Source: Tausonia pullulans (Eukaryota > Basidiomycota > Tremellomycetes > Cystofilobasidiales > Mrakiaceae). From it: 64,000 nt of DNA. The DNA is taken from positions 1,178,001-1,242,000 of the forward strand of contig OX637625.1 in NCBI GenBank assembly GCA_951802195.1, written 5' to 3'. Below the pieces are notes generated by a model, which saw only the letters and a program-made list of their open reading frames with translations, was not told the DNA's origin and ran no database searches. The position numbers and the translations under genes were made by a program. Within the stretch, counting starts at the first letter, position 1. Each line of letters starts with the position of its first letter. Below are positions 9,979 to 20,770 of this stretch, one piece after another.

Positions 9979-11874
9979 ATGCCTAGTGAATCAACCCCCA
10001 AGCGACTCCAAGAAGCCCTCAAGGCTCCCAAGGATCCCCCGGACCCTCCCTCCTCAGCAAAGAGAAAGAGCGGATCCGATGAAACCCCGAGCGTCCAAGA
10101 CGCGACCAATACGCCCTCTCGCGTCGACGAACGTCCCCAAACGCCCGTCAACAAACCCACCCTCAGCCCACCTGCCCATCCGACCAGTCCTAGGAGCCCT
10201 AGCACTCCTACCAATCCTACCGACCCCAGCACTCCTACCAATCCTACCAACCGCACCAACCCTGCCAACCCCCTCATCCATATCAGCCCCACGGCCCTCC
10301 TCTATTCTCCCTCCCCCCTCCGCAGAACCCCTGCAACCCCCTCAATTCGCCGTATCACGCGGTCGAGTTCAGCCATCAGCGACCTCAATGCCGCTCTATC
10401 CCCCACGTCCGAAGTGACGCGTCTCACTCCGTCTCGCTCTACAGGCGAGACTCTCTCTCAACAACCTCTCTTCGTCCCCGGCGCCGCGTCGCCCGCGCCG
10501 GCGACCTCCGCCGGCACTCGCACTCGCGCTGCCGCAAAATCCCAGCCGAAAGCCACCGGCCGCTCATATGCAAACGCCGCCAAACAGGCTCATCCTACAA
10601 ACTCAGCTGCGAGGCAACGTGACTCGTCTGGCACCCAGCCCGGGTTCACCTTCGCCTTCGGAACCGATCAACAACCTCCGCAGGACAATACCCCAATCGC
10701 CCCAGCCTTGACTATCAATCGCGGGAGCTGTCTAGCCATCTCTGTCCCTCGCGATACCACTCCTTTCGAGATCTCTCTCGCAATCTCCAAGTGTGACGAA
10801 CGGCTGTCTTTCCTGATCCGTCCTTTCAAGGACCCTAAAGACAGAATGCTCCTCCAAGTCAGACCAGAAGAAGATGCTCAGGACATCCTGACCAAACTAC
10901 AGTCCCTCCCGCTGAACGTGAGGGGGGTGAAACCTCAGATCCACGCGTGCTACAATTCCCAAAACAAGCTCCTGCAGGAAGGTCTGCTGGAGAACTTCGA
11001 AGATAACAAGGGAGTAGAGGAGGAGTTCCGCAAACAGGTAGAAGCCTCCGGAGACAGAGTCATCCTCTTCCAGCGTCAATTCGACCCCCGCTTACCCGGC
11101 GTCCCAACTGGCCGGGCTAGAGTCCTACTCGACCTCTCTGGCTCCAAGATGATGCCGAGGGCAAATGCCTTCACTCAGCAGTTCCCCGGCTGGGTCAACT
11201 GCGATGTCTTGTTCAAACCCGTCCAGACTAGCTCTGCGACAAACTCTTCATCACGTCCAGCCCCGACGCACTGCTACTACTGCCACTCTTTTGAGCACGC
11301 TCGTGTCAAGTGTCCCACCGCTCCAGAGTGTGGCGGATGCGGATCACGCGCTCACCCATCGGCCCGATGCCCAGGTCGTCCAAAGGCAAATCTTCCAGCG
11401 AGTGCACGAGCACCAACCGAAGGACCCCCCCAACGACCTGTCGAACCGGGACCAGACCTGGATGGTTTCCAGCTTGTACAAAAATCCAAGAGGAGGTCAC
11501 TGAACAGGCCGACTGAAGCCATGACGGAGGTGACCACACCCCCTGCCCACGCCAGCCCCTCCCACTCCCACTCAGAGCAAGCACCGCGCAATGCGGGCTC
11601 GCAACCCATTCGCACGCTGAGCGCCCTAGAGGAGGACAACGAGGGGGGTCTGGAGAGGACAGAAGACGGGATGCAGATCGAAGACGAGCATCCACCCCCC
11701 ACTCCACCTCCCCTGTCACCATCGTCCCCCCCACCCCCATCCCCATCCCCGCCATCTTCGCTCCCCCTGAACCCACCCTCCACTCCTTCTCTCATCTCCT
11801 CCACGCCATCCTCCCAGGCATCCATCGAGCGCACCCTCGTGACCTTGGCTGAAGCCGAGGACATGGAAGAATAA
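9979..11874 (+). CDS. LINE A ORF1, gag-like zinc-knuckle protein
   Basis: 631 residues from the conserved start MPSESTPKR. In-frame sequence upstream to 9874 is open but is not shared between copies, so this start is preferred. A long Pro/Ser/Thr-rich N-terminal part is followed by a conserved core (LAISVPRDTTPFEISLAIS, ILTKLQSLPLNVRGVKPQIH) and two CCHC knuckles near residues 432-465: CYYCHSFEHARVKC and CGGCGSRAHPSARC. The C-terminal 150 residues are Pro-rich. It should coat element RNA. The stop overlaps the ORF2 start as TAATG. It is identical to B over the C-terminal quarter but differs clearly from B and C in the core. Confidence 0.9.
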   Translation: MPSESTPKRLQEALKAPKDPPDPPSSAKRKSGSDETPSVQDATNTPSRVDERPQTPVNKPTLSPPAHPTSPRSPSTPTNPTDPSTPTNPTNRTNPANPLIHISPTALLYSPSPLRRTPATPSIRRITRSSSAISDLNAALSPTSEVTRLTPSRSTGETLSQQPLFVPGAASPAPATSAGTRTRAAAKSQPKATGRSYANAAKQAHPTNSAARQRDSSGTQPGFTFAFGTDQQPPQDNTPIAPALTINRGSCLAISVPRDTTPFEISLAISKCDERLSFLIRPFKDPKDRMLLQVRPEEDAQDILTKLQSLPLNVRGVKPQIHACYNSQNKLLQEGLLENFEDNKGVEEEFRKQVEASGDRVILFQRQFDPRLPGVPTGRARVLLDLSGSKMMPRANAFTQQFPGWVNCDVLFKPVQTSSATNSSSRPAPTHCYYCHSFEHARVKCPTAPECGGCGSRAHPSARCPGRPKANLPASARAPTEGPPQRPVEPGPDLDGFQLVQKSKRRSLNRPTEAMTEVTTPPAHASPSHSHSEQAPRNAGSQPIRTLSALEEDNEGGLERTEDGMQIEDEHPPPTPPPLSPSSPPPPSPSPPSSLPLNPPSTPSLISSTPSSQASIERTLVTLAEAEDMEE

Positions 11875-14800
11875 TGGTGTACAATGATGTACAGATCGTC
11901 GCGGCGAACATCCAGAGGGTGTTCACGCGAGATCGCGCCCGCAGTCTCCTCCTCTCTCTATATTCACGATCCAAGGCTGACATATACCTTCTCTCAGAAA
12001 TAGCATGCACAACACCAGGTCAGGTGGCGACCTGGACAGCTGAGTGTGAAGATATGGGCTTCGGCTCGATCTTTACGGTCGGATGCCAGACTGCCATCCT
12101 CTGGCGGCAGGCCTCTCGATTCCTTCCTCCTGATACCCCTCCAACTAGGATCAGATCCATCTCCCGCTCCTCCCCCATCTTACAAACCAACCTGACGGAT
12201 GCTGTCTTCACCATAGCCGGCGAAGCCGTCAGGGTGGCCGCAGTCTATGTCCCCTGCCGAGACAGCCAAACGAACGGCCGCTCGACAAAGGAGTTCCTCT
12301 CTACTCTATCTCGCAAGATACCTGCCCACTCTGACATTCCTCTCCTCCTGGGAGGGGACTGGAACTGTGTGGAGGACAGCTACCTCGACGGGATGAGCCA
12401 ATTTACCCAGAACGCGGGAAAGGAGGAAATGTGCCGGCTGGCCCGGGACTATGCCCTCTCCGACCCATACCGATCCCTATACCCGCTCCAGCGCGAATAC
12501 ACTAACTATACTGGCATCACGCGAGCAGATCGCCGCATCGATCGCTTCTACCTGTCCCCTCTACTCGCTAGCCGAGCCGTGCGACAGCGCTTCCTGCCAC
12601 GCCCGACCGGCCATCTCTACTCTAGCCACAAGCCGATCGCACTCAGCCTCACCTTCCCCGGTGCAATAGAGCACGGTCCCGGATCGTACAAGATCGGAAC
12701 ACACCTTCTGAAGATTACCGGTTTTGTTGAGTACTTCCTCTACCACGTTCCCAAGTGGTACCAAGATGCGCTCACCGAGATCAGGGACCCCTTCGAGGCC
12801 TGGGACGAGACCAAGCTTCAGATAGCGGATCACGCGTCAGACATCTCAAGACACCTCGCCCGAATGAGCAGAGTGTCAGGCGGGGATCCACACAGGTCGA
12901 TCCTCCATGGCCACGCTCTTCGAGCCCACCTCGAACCAGCCAACACAAGCGAGTATGCCGTCAAGCAGCGACTCAAGATCGTCCGCCAGGCCGACACTAT
13001 CGCAGCCCTGCGGCCACTCAACAACCCAGCGGCCGCAGCCATCGCAAACAACGAGAACATTCTAGCTACAGCACACGCCTTCTACACAACTCTCTACGAG
13101 ACCAAGCCGACGCCAGCTGCCGAGCACGCCAACGTCCTCCGATATGTCACCAACACACTCGACAACTCCCAGAGTCGGACCCTCGAGAAACCCTTCGAAC
13201 TGGACGAGCTCAGGCGGGCCACGTTCAGATCGAACCGTAACAAGACACCAGGAAGCGACGGGATCCCCGTCGAGTTCTACCAGGCCACATGGGCTGCCGT
13301 CGGCCCGATCCTCCTCAGCCTACTGAACCTCGTCCCGGAGACAGGCCTCCGATCCGCCTCACAGCGCGAGGCCCATATCCATCTGATCTTCAAGAAGAAG
13401 GGAGATCGCGACCAGATTGCCAACTATCGCCCGATCTCGCTCATCAACGTTGACGCTCGCATCTTCTCCCTTGCCATCAACAGCCGCCTGCTCACCGTCG
13501 TGGACACCCTCATCGACGGGGACCAGACAGGCTTCCTCCCTGGCCGCGACTCGGGTCGCAACATCTCCTCTCTCCAGCTCGCCATAGACGACGAAGACCT
13601 CTTGCCTGGCGTCCTCGCCCAGGTCGACTTCGAGAAGGCATACGACAGAGTGTCGCACGACTTTGTTGGCCCCTGCCTCAGCCACATGGGGTTCGGTCCG
13701 CGCACCGCCGCGTGGATCACCTCAACGATGACCTCCCAGACAGCTCGCCTCATGATCAACGGATGGATGGGCCAAGCCATCGACATCCGGTCTGGTGTCC
13801 GCCAGGGCGATCCCGCGGCACCGACGATCTTCGCCCTCCTCCTGGAGCCGCTGGCATGCATGCTCCGCCATCGCCTCCCACCAGCCAATCCGTCCCCTCT
13901 ACATGAGCGGAAGGTCCTTCTCTTTGCAGACGATCTAATTATCCGGTGTCGGACCTGGTCGGAGGTCGATGAGGCGACGGTCTGCCTCCGAGAGTACGAG
14001 AAAGCCGCAGCAAGCAAGCTGAACTACCAGAAATCACTCCTCTATCCGCTAGGGTCATGCCGGACGGATGCGCCTACGAGGTACCACGAATGGCGCGTCC
14101 AAACGCTGTCATTCGACTTCCTCGGCGTTCCATGCGGTCGCACGGTCGACGGTCCTGCTCACTGGCGAGAGATCATCGGCAAGCTGAAGGCTCGTCTTGC
14201 TCGCATCCCGCTGCACGATCTCCCTCTCCTTGCGCGATGCAACGTCATCAACCAGTACATCTACTCGAAGATCATCTAACTGGACCGCTTCCTGCCGTGC
14301 CCAGACGATATCCTGGAAGACCTCGAGGCAACGGCCTACAAGTCCCTCTACCGATCGAAACACCACGACGTCAGCAGGGAGCATCTGGAAACCCCTCGAG
14401 ACCTCGGCGGCTTTGGCTTCACGCCACTCCGATTCCGGCTCATCAAGGCGCGCGCCCAGTGGGCTGGCGATGTGCTCTTCCAACCGGAGCTTCCCGCATC
14501 GATCCGTATTCGCAAGCGGATCATCCATACCATGAGCCTCGACCCAGGGGCTTATAGAATGATGAATCGCACCATCTTCAGGGATGGAGAGTTCATCAGA
14601 GGACCTCGGCCCGCCAATTTCAGCTGGTTAGGCGTATTCCTTTCCCCAGTGGAAGGTCAATGGTTCTTCCCAGCCGTCTGGTGGAATGCCATCACAAAGC
14701 TCCAAGGAGCTCTCCCTGCGCGATGCCAGGCTTACCTCCGGGCATGGTTCGAAGAAATCAGCTTTGACATGAGCTACTGGAATCAAGACCGCTGGAGGAA

Positions 14801-15548
14801 CGCTGTCCACTGGATGTCTACGTTCGGTACAGATAGCCAGTTACGGCTGGGTCTCCACCCTAGCCACACAAACCTTGGCCGGCTGAACGTTCCTCGTGAG
14901 CCCCACGGCGCACACAGTCGTACTCTAGCCAACCGCGGCCTCATCATCCCAAAGGGGTGGCAAGACCACTTTCCGGCGCTTACCAAGATCGATTGGAAGC
15001 GGCAGTGGTGCTTGCTTAAGGCCGTGTCCCGAGCGTCGCCCGAGGACGTCGACTTGGCCCACCGATTCTCGCTGTACAGTCTCCACCCAGGGAAGCATAC
15101 TGCTGCGCCATTCCTCGCCGACGGCACCGCTACACCGCACAACAGGTCCAAGCGATGTGCGCTGTGCCTGACGGCCCCCGTCGAGTCCTTCTTCCACCTT
15201 TTCGACGAGCCGTGTCCCGTCGTTCGCGCTATCTGGTCGGCTGCGGCAGCGCATGCCTCTCCTTCACTCCCCTCCCATCCTCCCTCCCTCCAGACGCTTG
15301 TCTGCCCGACACCGTCGCCGCCGAGGGGGGTCTTCCTCTTCCACTGCATCTTTGTTGCCCGGACATGGCGATCCGTCCGGAGGCGGAGGTACAGCAAGAT
15401 CGCAGCCCTCGATCCTGTCACGGACGAGGAGATCCGCAAGATCGCGTCTATGATCCGGCAGACACACTGGCAGTCGAGTACGAGGTGGATAGCTCGCAGG
15501 GACCAGATGGATGGAACTGCGGTCGGCGCCGACATCGATCCTGGGTGA
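11874..15548 (+). pseudogene. LINE A ORF2 (endonuclease-RT), one nonsense codon
   Basis: A frame of 1224 codons, interrupted once by TAA at 14277-14279 (codon 802); the frame continues unchanged to 15548. An APE-type endonuclease occupies the first 260 residues (IVAANIQR, LLLGGDWNCVEDSY, RIDRFYLSP, SSHKPIALSL). The reverse transcriptase spans about 450-720: KTPGSDGIPVEFY, ANYRPISLINVDA, AQVDFEKAYDR, GVRQGDPAAP, and the catalytic FADD at codons 682-685. After the stop come a conserved region and a Cys-His cluster, RCALCLTAPVESFFHLFDEP, then a final Cys. The APE plus RT plus C-terminal Cys-His layout fits L1/Tad-like LINEs. Copy B has the same stop; copy C has TAC (Tyr) there. Confidence 0.9.
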
Positions 15549-15801
15549 CAAGCAGGTCTGGGGTGGGGAAGTATGGCTGGTGTTACATCGCCAATGCTTG
15601 GTGTATCTGGTCATCTTGATATCTTACCTTTTCTAATGGGCATATGTCCATAACCATCTTTTGCTTTCCTTCCACCCCTACTTTCATTTTCGCTCTCTCT
15701 CTATCTAGCTAAGAATCACCATCTCTCATAGGGTTACCTCGTTCTCTACGTATAACTCATGACTTAAATACAACAAAAAAATGTTTCGTCGCGTCGCCGA
15801 C

Positions 15802-15877
15802 TCGTTATCGCTCATAGGGTCATCTCGCCCTCTTCGAATAACTCATCACTTAATACAAATTAAATACAATAAAAAGC
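15802..15877 (+). mobile_element. Old LINE or V-type tail beyond copy A
   Basis: A diverged copy of the family's last 75 bp: GCTCATAGGGTCATCTCG, TAACTCATCACTTAATAC and AAATACAATAAAA match the 3' end of copy A. The preceding CGACTCGTTATC is closer to the V1/V2 tail than to the LINE tail. It lies just outside copy A in the same orientation, as expected for an earlier insertion pushed outward. Confidence 0.75.
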
Positions 15878-16350
15878 CTGTCGTTGCCCCCGGTCGCTCC
15901 GCCAGGCGCGCGCCCACAAGGCCAAGGCTTGCGGAAAGACGGAGGCCCCGACGCAACAGCAGCCGCTTATGCTGGGGGCATCTCGCGCGCCCACGGGTGG
16001 CAATCCTCCCTCTCCGTTTCCTTCGCCACGGCCCGGCCTACCGATCGCCCACGGACAAGTTCCCCCGGCAAGGTCTTCCTCCGTTCGGTGGGTGAATGGG
16101 TGGGCACTGACCAGACGCGGACGGCTTCCGTCGGGCTTGGCTCGGAGGCGTCCGCCCCGTGCTCGCTTAGTCCTCCGCCCCTGTCAAGCCTGTCGAGCCT
16201 GTCCAGCGGCGCCCGCTTGGCCATCTCGCTGGAACCGGACACCCAACCGCGACCACCCCTCGCCCAAGCCGCCTTTCGTCCACTCCACACACTCTTCCCT
16301 CCCCTCCCCTCCTCTCCTATCCGCTGCAATCTCGACGGTCGCTCATTCTC
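15878..16350. other. Upstream region of the DUF4246 gene
   Basis: About 470 bp of GC-rich sequence, pyrimidine-rich near 16290-16340, directly before the chosen start. A frame open from 15884 joins the coding exon, so a longer N-terminus cannot be excluded, but it has no recognisable content. Confidence 0.45.
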
Positions 16351-19264
16351 CATGTCTCCCCCGAGCTCCGCAATGGACGCATGGTGCGATGCGATCCGGC
16401 TCAAACCGTCGTGGCCGTCAAAGGTCCTCGACGAGGAGCGCAACCTGTGCGACAAGTGGATCCAGGAAGCCAACCTGGAGGGACTGATGGAGAGCGAGGA
16501 GATAGCCCGAGCGATCGGGTGCGTCGTCCCGTGGTGGTGTGTCGGGCATGGCCATGAATGGCTGACCCAAGGGTCTCCATCGCGCAACGGCCAACAACAG
16601 GGAGCTCAAGGCCGAAGCGAGGCGGATCCTTGCCTTCGAGAGCATTTCCCACATCTACAGCTCGGAAGACCAGGCCAAGGCTCCTCGGTCTGTCTCCAAC
16701 GGACCCGTCGACGCCGATCTCGCCAAGATGCTAGAAGACGTGCGCGCTCGACTAAAAGACGTCCACCGCTTCATCGCCTCGCCCGAGCTCGGAGACCAGT
16801 GCGGTGTCCGGACGGCGGATGGGATCATCCCAGAGTCTCTGCATAGTCTGGTGGGCTCCCTCTCTAATGACTCTCCATGATAAACAAGCCTGGTCGGCGG
16901 GTGAGCTAACACCTCTGCTTCCAAGCTCGAGTCCGAGCTCGACGCTCTCGCATCCTCCGCTCCGGCTCCAGACTTTCACCCCGGCTCAGACGGCAAGGTG
17001 CTTGACATCATCCACCCGTCCCTCTGTGAGCTGTCGTCCCATCGAAATCGAGAGCGAGCACCGAGCACGCACCCAACGCCAGCGAGCACCCATCAGATCT
17101 CGCCTACTGACTCCTCGATGTCAACTCAGACCCCTATGTCCATGGCTCGACTCGAGTTGTCTCTGGAGACGAGCCCGAGGGACCTTTTCGCTCCAAGACC
17201 GAGCTCGCCATCGAGCACCCCTACGGCGACAACCCAGACCCGATCGAGCACGAGAGGTGGGTCTGAGTCGCGTTTTTCTGGACCTCTTCGAGGCTAGCAT
17301 TGACCGTGTCTCCCATCACGCCTGCGGCCCCAGTCTGTTCTCGTGGCTCCCGTCTGTATTCCGTGTCGGCTCAGACGGAACGGCGCGCTGCAACGGGTAC
17401 ATCAACAACGCAGGCCTCAGGTCCCAACGTCCTCGGCTCTACGCCGCCATCGAGAACACCTTTGCGCTCACCGTCCCCCTCATTGAGGAGGCGCTGAACG
17501 AGCCTTTCAAGCTCATTGACACGCCGAGTTACCAGCGCTGGCAGGCACGGAAGGCGTGGAGGCAGGAGGAAGAGGGAAAAGAGGGCTCTGACGGGTTCAC
17601 TCCGGCGGCCTGGCTCGATATGGCGTCCAAAGTCCAGGCGAGGGCTTTTGAGCGCAGGGTGTCAGACGTCCAGCCAGAGTTTGGCGATCTTCGGGAGCCT
17701 ACAAAGCTGGGAGGCACGGATGTCAAAGTCATCGTCAAGGCGAGAAGGAACTGGGGACGTCGCGTGTTGGGCGTTGGCTGGTGCTGACTTCTTGTTCCTC
17801 CAGGCGGCCGAATATCGTCTCAAACCCGGGCAGAGGTATGAGGGCTCGTGGCACATCGAGGGAGCGGTAAGCTGTCCTGCCCGCTCTGATGATGGCTCGG
17901 TGGACAGTTCCAGGAAATGCTGACGCACAAGCTTCGCTGGTCTGGCTTGCTCTCAGCCTCATGAGATGATCGCCGCGTCGGTCATCTACTATTACTCGAC
18001 GAGCCCCAAGATGTCGGACCGAGGCCTCTCCCTTCGCAGGGTCCGTCTGGATGTGGACAAGCCCAACGAGGAGGAAGAGCATGCCTCGGTGAGTCGAGCC
18101 GAGGAAACGAGCGCCGTCTTCCTCCTCTCTTTCTGAACGCCTCCCGGATATCGGCGAACGCAGGAGGACTACTCCATGTGGGTGTTTCTTTCATCGTCGA
18201 CCGACTCACGTTTCTCACTGGCATACAACCTACTTGCCTCTTGGGCCTTGCAGCCCCTATGTCGACGAGGAGGGCGAGTACCTCGATGAGGCTTCGGAGG
18301 ACTTCGGGGTCCCCGATATGTGCGTTCTCTTCTCCCGACATCTCCTCCTCCCCCCTCCCTCTCCCTCCCCCTTCATACGCTGCGCTGAGTAGGTCTGCTA
18401 ATCCCAGGGACATCCCTTCCGACTGGGGCTCGGACTTTGACGTCTACGAATTCAATGCCTCCGTCCGAGTCGGGCAACTCGAGACCACGGGTGGTGAGGC
18501 TGAGAGCAAGACCGGTCGGGTGGTCGTCTTCCCTAATTACATCCAGGCATGCCTCTCTTCTTCTCGCACTCTCGCTCGATTCCCGCTCATCAGCTCTCAA
18601 CTCTCACAGCACCGCGTATCTGGCCTGGAGAACCCGCTTCTCACCGAGGACGGTCTGCCCGAGAACGCCGCCGTCGCCGCCACTCGCAAGATCGTCAGTG
18701 TCCTGGTCGGGGTATCACCCTCTGCAGAGGCAGGCTAACGCTCCTGCCTCAGCTCTGCTTCTTCGTGATTCGCGAGAACCGCGACAAGGAGGATCCTCTT
18801 CGCATCACTCTCCCGGGCATCCAGTGCGATCTCGCTTCCCCCCTCTTCATTTGTTCGCCTACAGAGCGCTCATCGTTGCATTGCATGTCCTTCGTCCAGG
18901 TCCACCTTCTCCTTTCTTTCGCCGGTCATCACCACCCTCCAAGTCCCCCCTCAGCAGCAAGAACTCCGCTTCCCGGCTCTTCACTTCTGGCTCGCCCGGG
19001 TCTGTAAGACGTTCACGGGTCGTGACCTTCCGGCGGAGCTTTCGCACCTTATCTTTGCCATGGGTGGTCAGGGCTTCTCGCGGGAGGAGGCGGAAAGGTT
19101 GAGGCGAGAGCTCATGGTCGACCGAGGCCAGCTCGTCAAGAGCGGCGATGAGGTCTGGGAGTCCTCGTTTGGGTGCGTGCAGGCTCGAGTTTGCATGCTG
19201 GCGCTGAGGGATGTGTAGTGGCATGCTGACGGGATCGCTCGCTCGCAGGCTTTGTGAGCACTGA
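16351..19264 (+). CDS. DUF4246-family protein, likely 2OG-Fe(II) oxygenase fold
   Basis: Spliced gene with about ten to twelve introns, the only host gene inside the tRNA/LINE block. Recognisable family blocks, in order: LEDVRARLKDVHRFIASPEL, HPSLYPLV-like VLDIIHPSL, DPYVHGSTRVVSGDEPEG, CNGYINNAGLRSQRPRLY, LKPGQRYEGSWHIEGA, EMIAASVIYYYSTS, GRVVVFPNYIQ joined to HRVSGLENP, then VPPQQQELRF. The last splice gives the FGLCEH end with TGA at 19262-19264. The pattern WHxEG, then about a hundred residues later GRxxxFPNxxQHR, looks like the metal and 2-oxoglutarate sites of Fe(II) oxygenases (His and Glu, then His, with Arg following); this is inference. The family is widespread in fungi and uncharacterised. 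The start at MSPPSSAMDAW is tentative; an ATG at 16372 is an alternative. Confidence 0.8.
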
Positions 19265-19971
19265 AGACACTCCTCGGGTCAAGCAATAGATGTTCCGGGC
19301 AATAGATTTTCCAAGAAATAGATGTTCCGACACTAGCAGGCAGTGGCATCCACCTGTGTTCTTTCCCCCCGCCTCCCTTCCCATGCGACCAGATGTTACC
19401 ATTTGGCTTGCGTGAGCCTTTGAGCCGGTGAGGTGGGCGATCTCCTGCTCTCTTCGATTCAAGCGCGGTGTTTGCCGTCGAGGTGTCTGATTCGATCAGC
19501 CAAGTATCAGCATCGAGACGACGCAACGTTCGTGGCTCATTGACTTCCCTTAAGAGGGGAGAGTCGGGTCGGGTTGGGCCGGGCTCGTCTTGGCTTGTTT
19601 CTCGTCCATATCTTTCTCGCTGAGAAGCTCCGAATCAAAGGGTGAAGGGGACAGCGAGAGGATTGATAGAGAATAAGTAAGCCGCCGCGACATGGAGCTT
19701 GCTCGCGGCAGACATGGTGAAGGCGGGAGAGGGTGAGAAGGGGGAGAGGGCAGAAGGATAGTGGGCGAGGTGGTGGGCAAGGAGCGAATAGAGGATGGAT
19801 GTGTAGAATGGATGGATATGAGGAGACGGACAGACAGCATCGGCGTGTATTACTGTGTACGCCACTGCATTGCATGACCTCGCCCAGCGTTGGAGGTGGC
19901 AAAAAGGAATGAACAACTTGCAGACAAGTCGTTCAATGGCTTCGGTGTCACATCTTGGGATGAAGACCTGA
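19265..19971. other. Intergenic, no supported gene
   Basis: About 700 bp. Downstream side of the DUF4246 gene and of the minus-strand tRNA-Met. A GGGTCGGGTTGGGCCGGG stretch lies near 19563-19580. GGCAAAAAGG at 19899-19908 gives TTTTTGCC on the minus strand, a candidate terminator about 65 nt beyond the tRNA. Confidence 0.5.
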
Positions 19972-20056
19972 TGCCTCGACCCAGATTCGAACTGGGGTCG
20001 CAAGATCGCATAGGTCATATGAGACTTGAGTCATAACCAACTAAACTATCGAGGCA
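19972..20056 (-). tRNA. tRNA-Met (CAT), elongator type, with intron
   Basis: Minus strand: acceptor TGCCTCG/CGAGGCA is perfect, D-arm AGTT/GACT, anticodon stem CAAGT pairing with TCTTG (one T-T mismatch), loop CTCATA plus A, anticodon CAT, an intron of about 11 nt after position 37, T-arm CCCAG-TTCGAAT-CTGGG. A T1-A72 first pair with an intron is compatible with elongator rather than initiator Met. A truncated LINE begins about 68 bp upstream, pointing away. Confidence 0.88.
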
Positions 20057-20124
20057 TGCCGTCGTCCAACAGGCAGACAGACACCAACAGGCGACCTCCA
20101 GGCGACCTCCATCCGCCTGTCGCC

Positions 20125-20297
20125 CATCTTAATATCTTACCTTTTCTAATGGGCCTATGTCCATAACCCATCTTTTGTTTTCCTTCCATCCCTACTTTCA
20201 TTTTCGCTTTCCTTCTATCTAGCTACGAATCATCATCTCTCATAGGGTTACCTCGTTCTCTACGTATAACTCATGACTTAAATACAAAAAAAAAATC
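20125..20297 (+). mobile_element. LINE 3' fragment, 5'-truncated, next to tRNA-Met
   Basis: The last 170 bp of the LINE (CATCTTAATATCTTACC, TAATGGGCCTATGTCC, CTCATAGGGTTACC, ACTTAAATACAAAAAA), very close to the 3' UTR of copies A-C. It is severely 5'-truncated, as is usual for LINE insertions. Its truncated end faces the 5' end of tRNA-Met at about 68 bp, the same geometry as the other copies. Confidence 0.9.
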
Positions 20298-20542
20298 GCC
20301 CAACCCATCCCAGCCTCTCCTTCTCGCCACACGTTTGTATTTCGCGCTTGTTTTCGTCCCGTCCAAGGGACAGTCCCCTGACAGTACACTTCGTCTCCGA
20401 GTAAACATCGCGTGTTGTCTCCGACTCGAGACCTCTTACCGTCTCCGACCCGAGATCGCTTGTTGTCTCTGACTCTCCGATACCTCGGACGAGGGCGCTG
20501 ACGGCGAGAGAGAGGCATCCGCCGGCTGCTCGCGCGGCGCAC
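20298..20542. repeat. Spacer with a 24-bp degenerate tandem repeat
   Basis: Unique spacer between two convergent LINE 3' ends. At about 20394-20489 it holds three to four degenerate 24-bp units, each starting TCTCCGA or TCTCTGA (TCTCCGAGTAAACATCGCG..., TCTCCGACTCGAGACCTC..., TCTCCGACCCGAGATCGC...). No coding potential is visible. Confidence 0.7.
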
Positions 20543-20770
20543 CTTTTTCTTTGTATTTAAGTCATGAGTTATACGTAGAGAACGAGGTAACCCTATGAGA
20601 GATATCGAGTAGTAGCCAGATAGAGGGAGAGCGAAAGTAAATAACAGGTAGAAGGAAAGCAAAAGATGGTTATGGACATATGCCCATTAAAGAGGTAAGA
20701 TGTTAAGATGACCAGCTACATCAAGCAGTGGCTATGGACCAGCCATACTTCCCCACCCCAGACCTGCTTG

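Larger units (their letters stand above)
9915..15781 (+). mobile_element. LINE copy A (two-ORF, APE-type), near full length
   Basis: About 5.87 kb: 5' leader, ORF1 (9979-11874), ORF2 (11874-15548, one in-frame nonsense codon), 3' UTR and an A-rich end (AATACAACAAAAAAA at 15767-15781). The recognisable LINE leader CCACCACCAGGTCAAC starts at about 9949; before it lies CAACCACCATCCC plus an A10 run, and that 13-mer also occurs at the 5' end of element V2. The boundary at 9915 is about 68 bp from the 5' end of the minus-strand tRNA-Ala. There are no terminal repeats of LTR type, and no clear target-site duplication could be read. Confidence 0.9.

Noticed and set aside
11306-11864. Antisense frames of 150-170 codons inside LINE ORF1 (also in copies B and C)
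   Set aside because: They mirror the Pro-rich coding strand; composition explains them.
9847-15800. Target-site duplications around copy A (likewise B and D)
   Set aside because: I could not read a convincing direct repeat at the ends; stacked insertions and A-runs obscure them.
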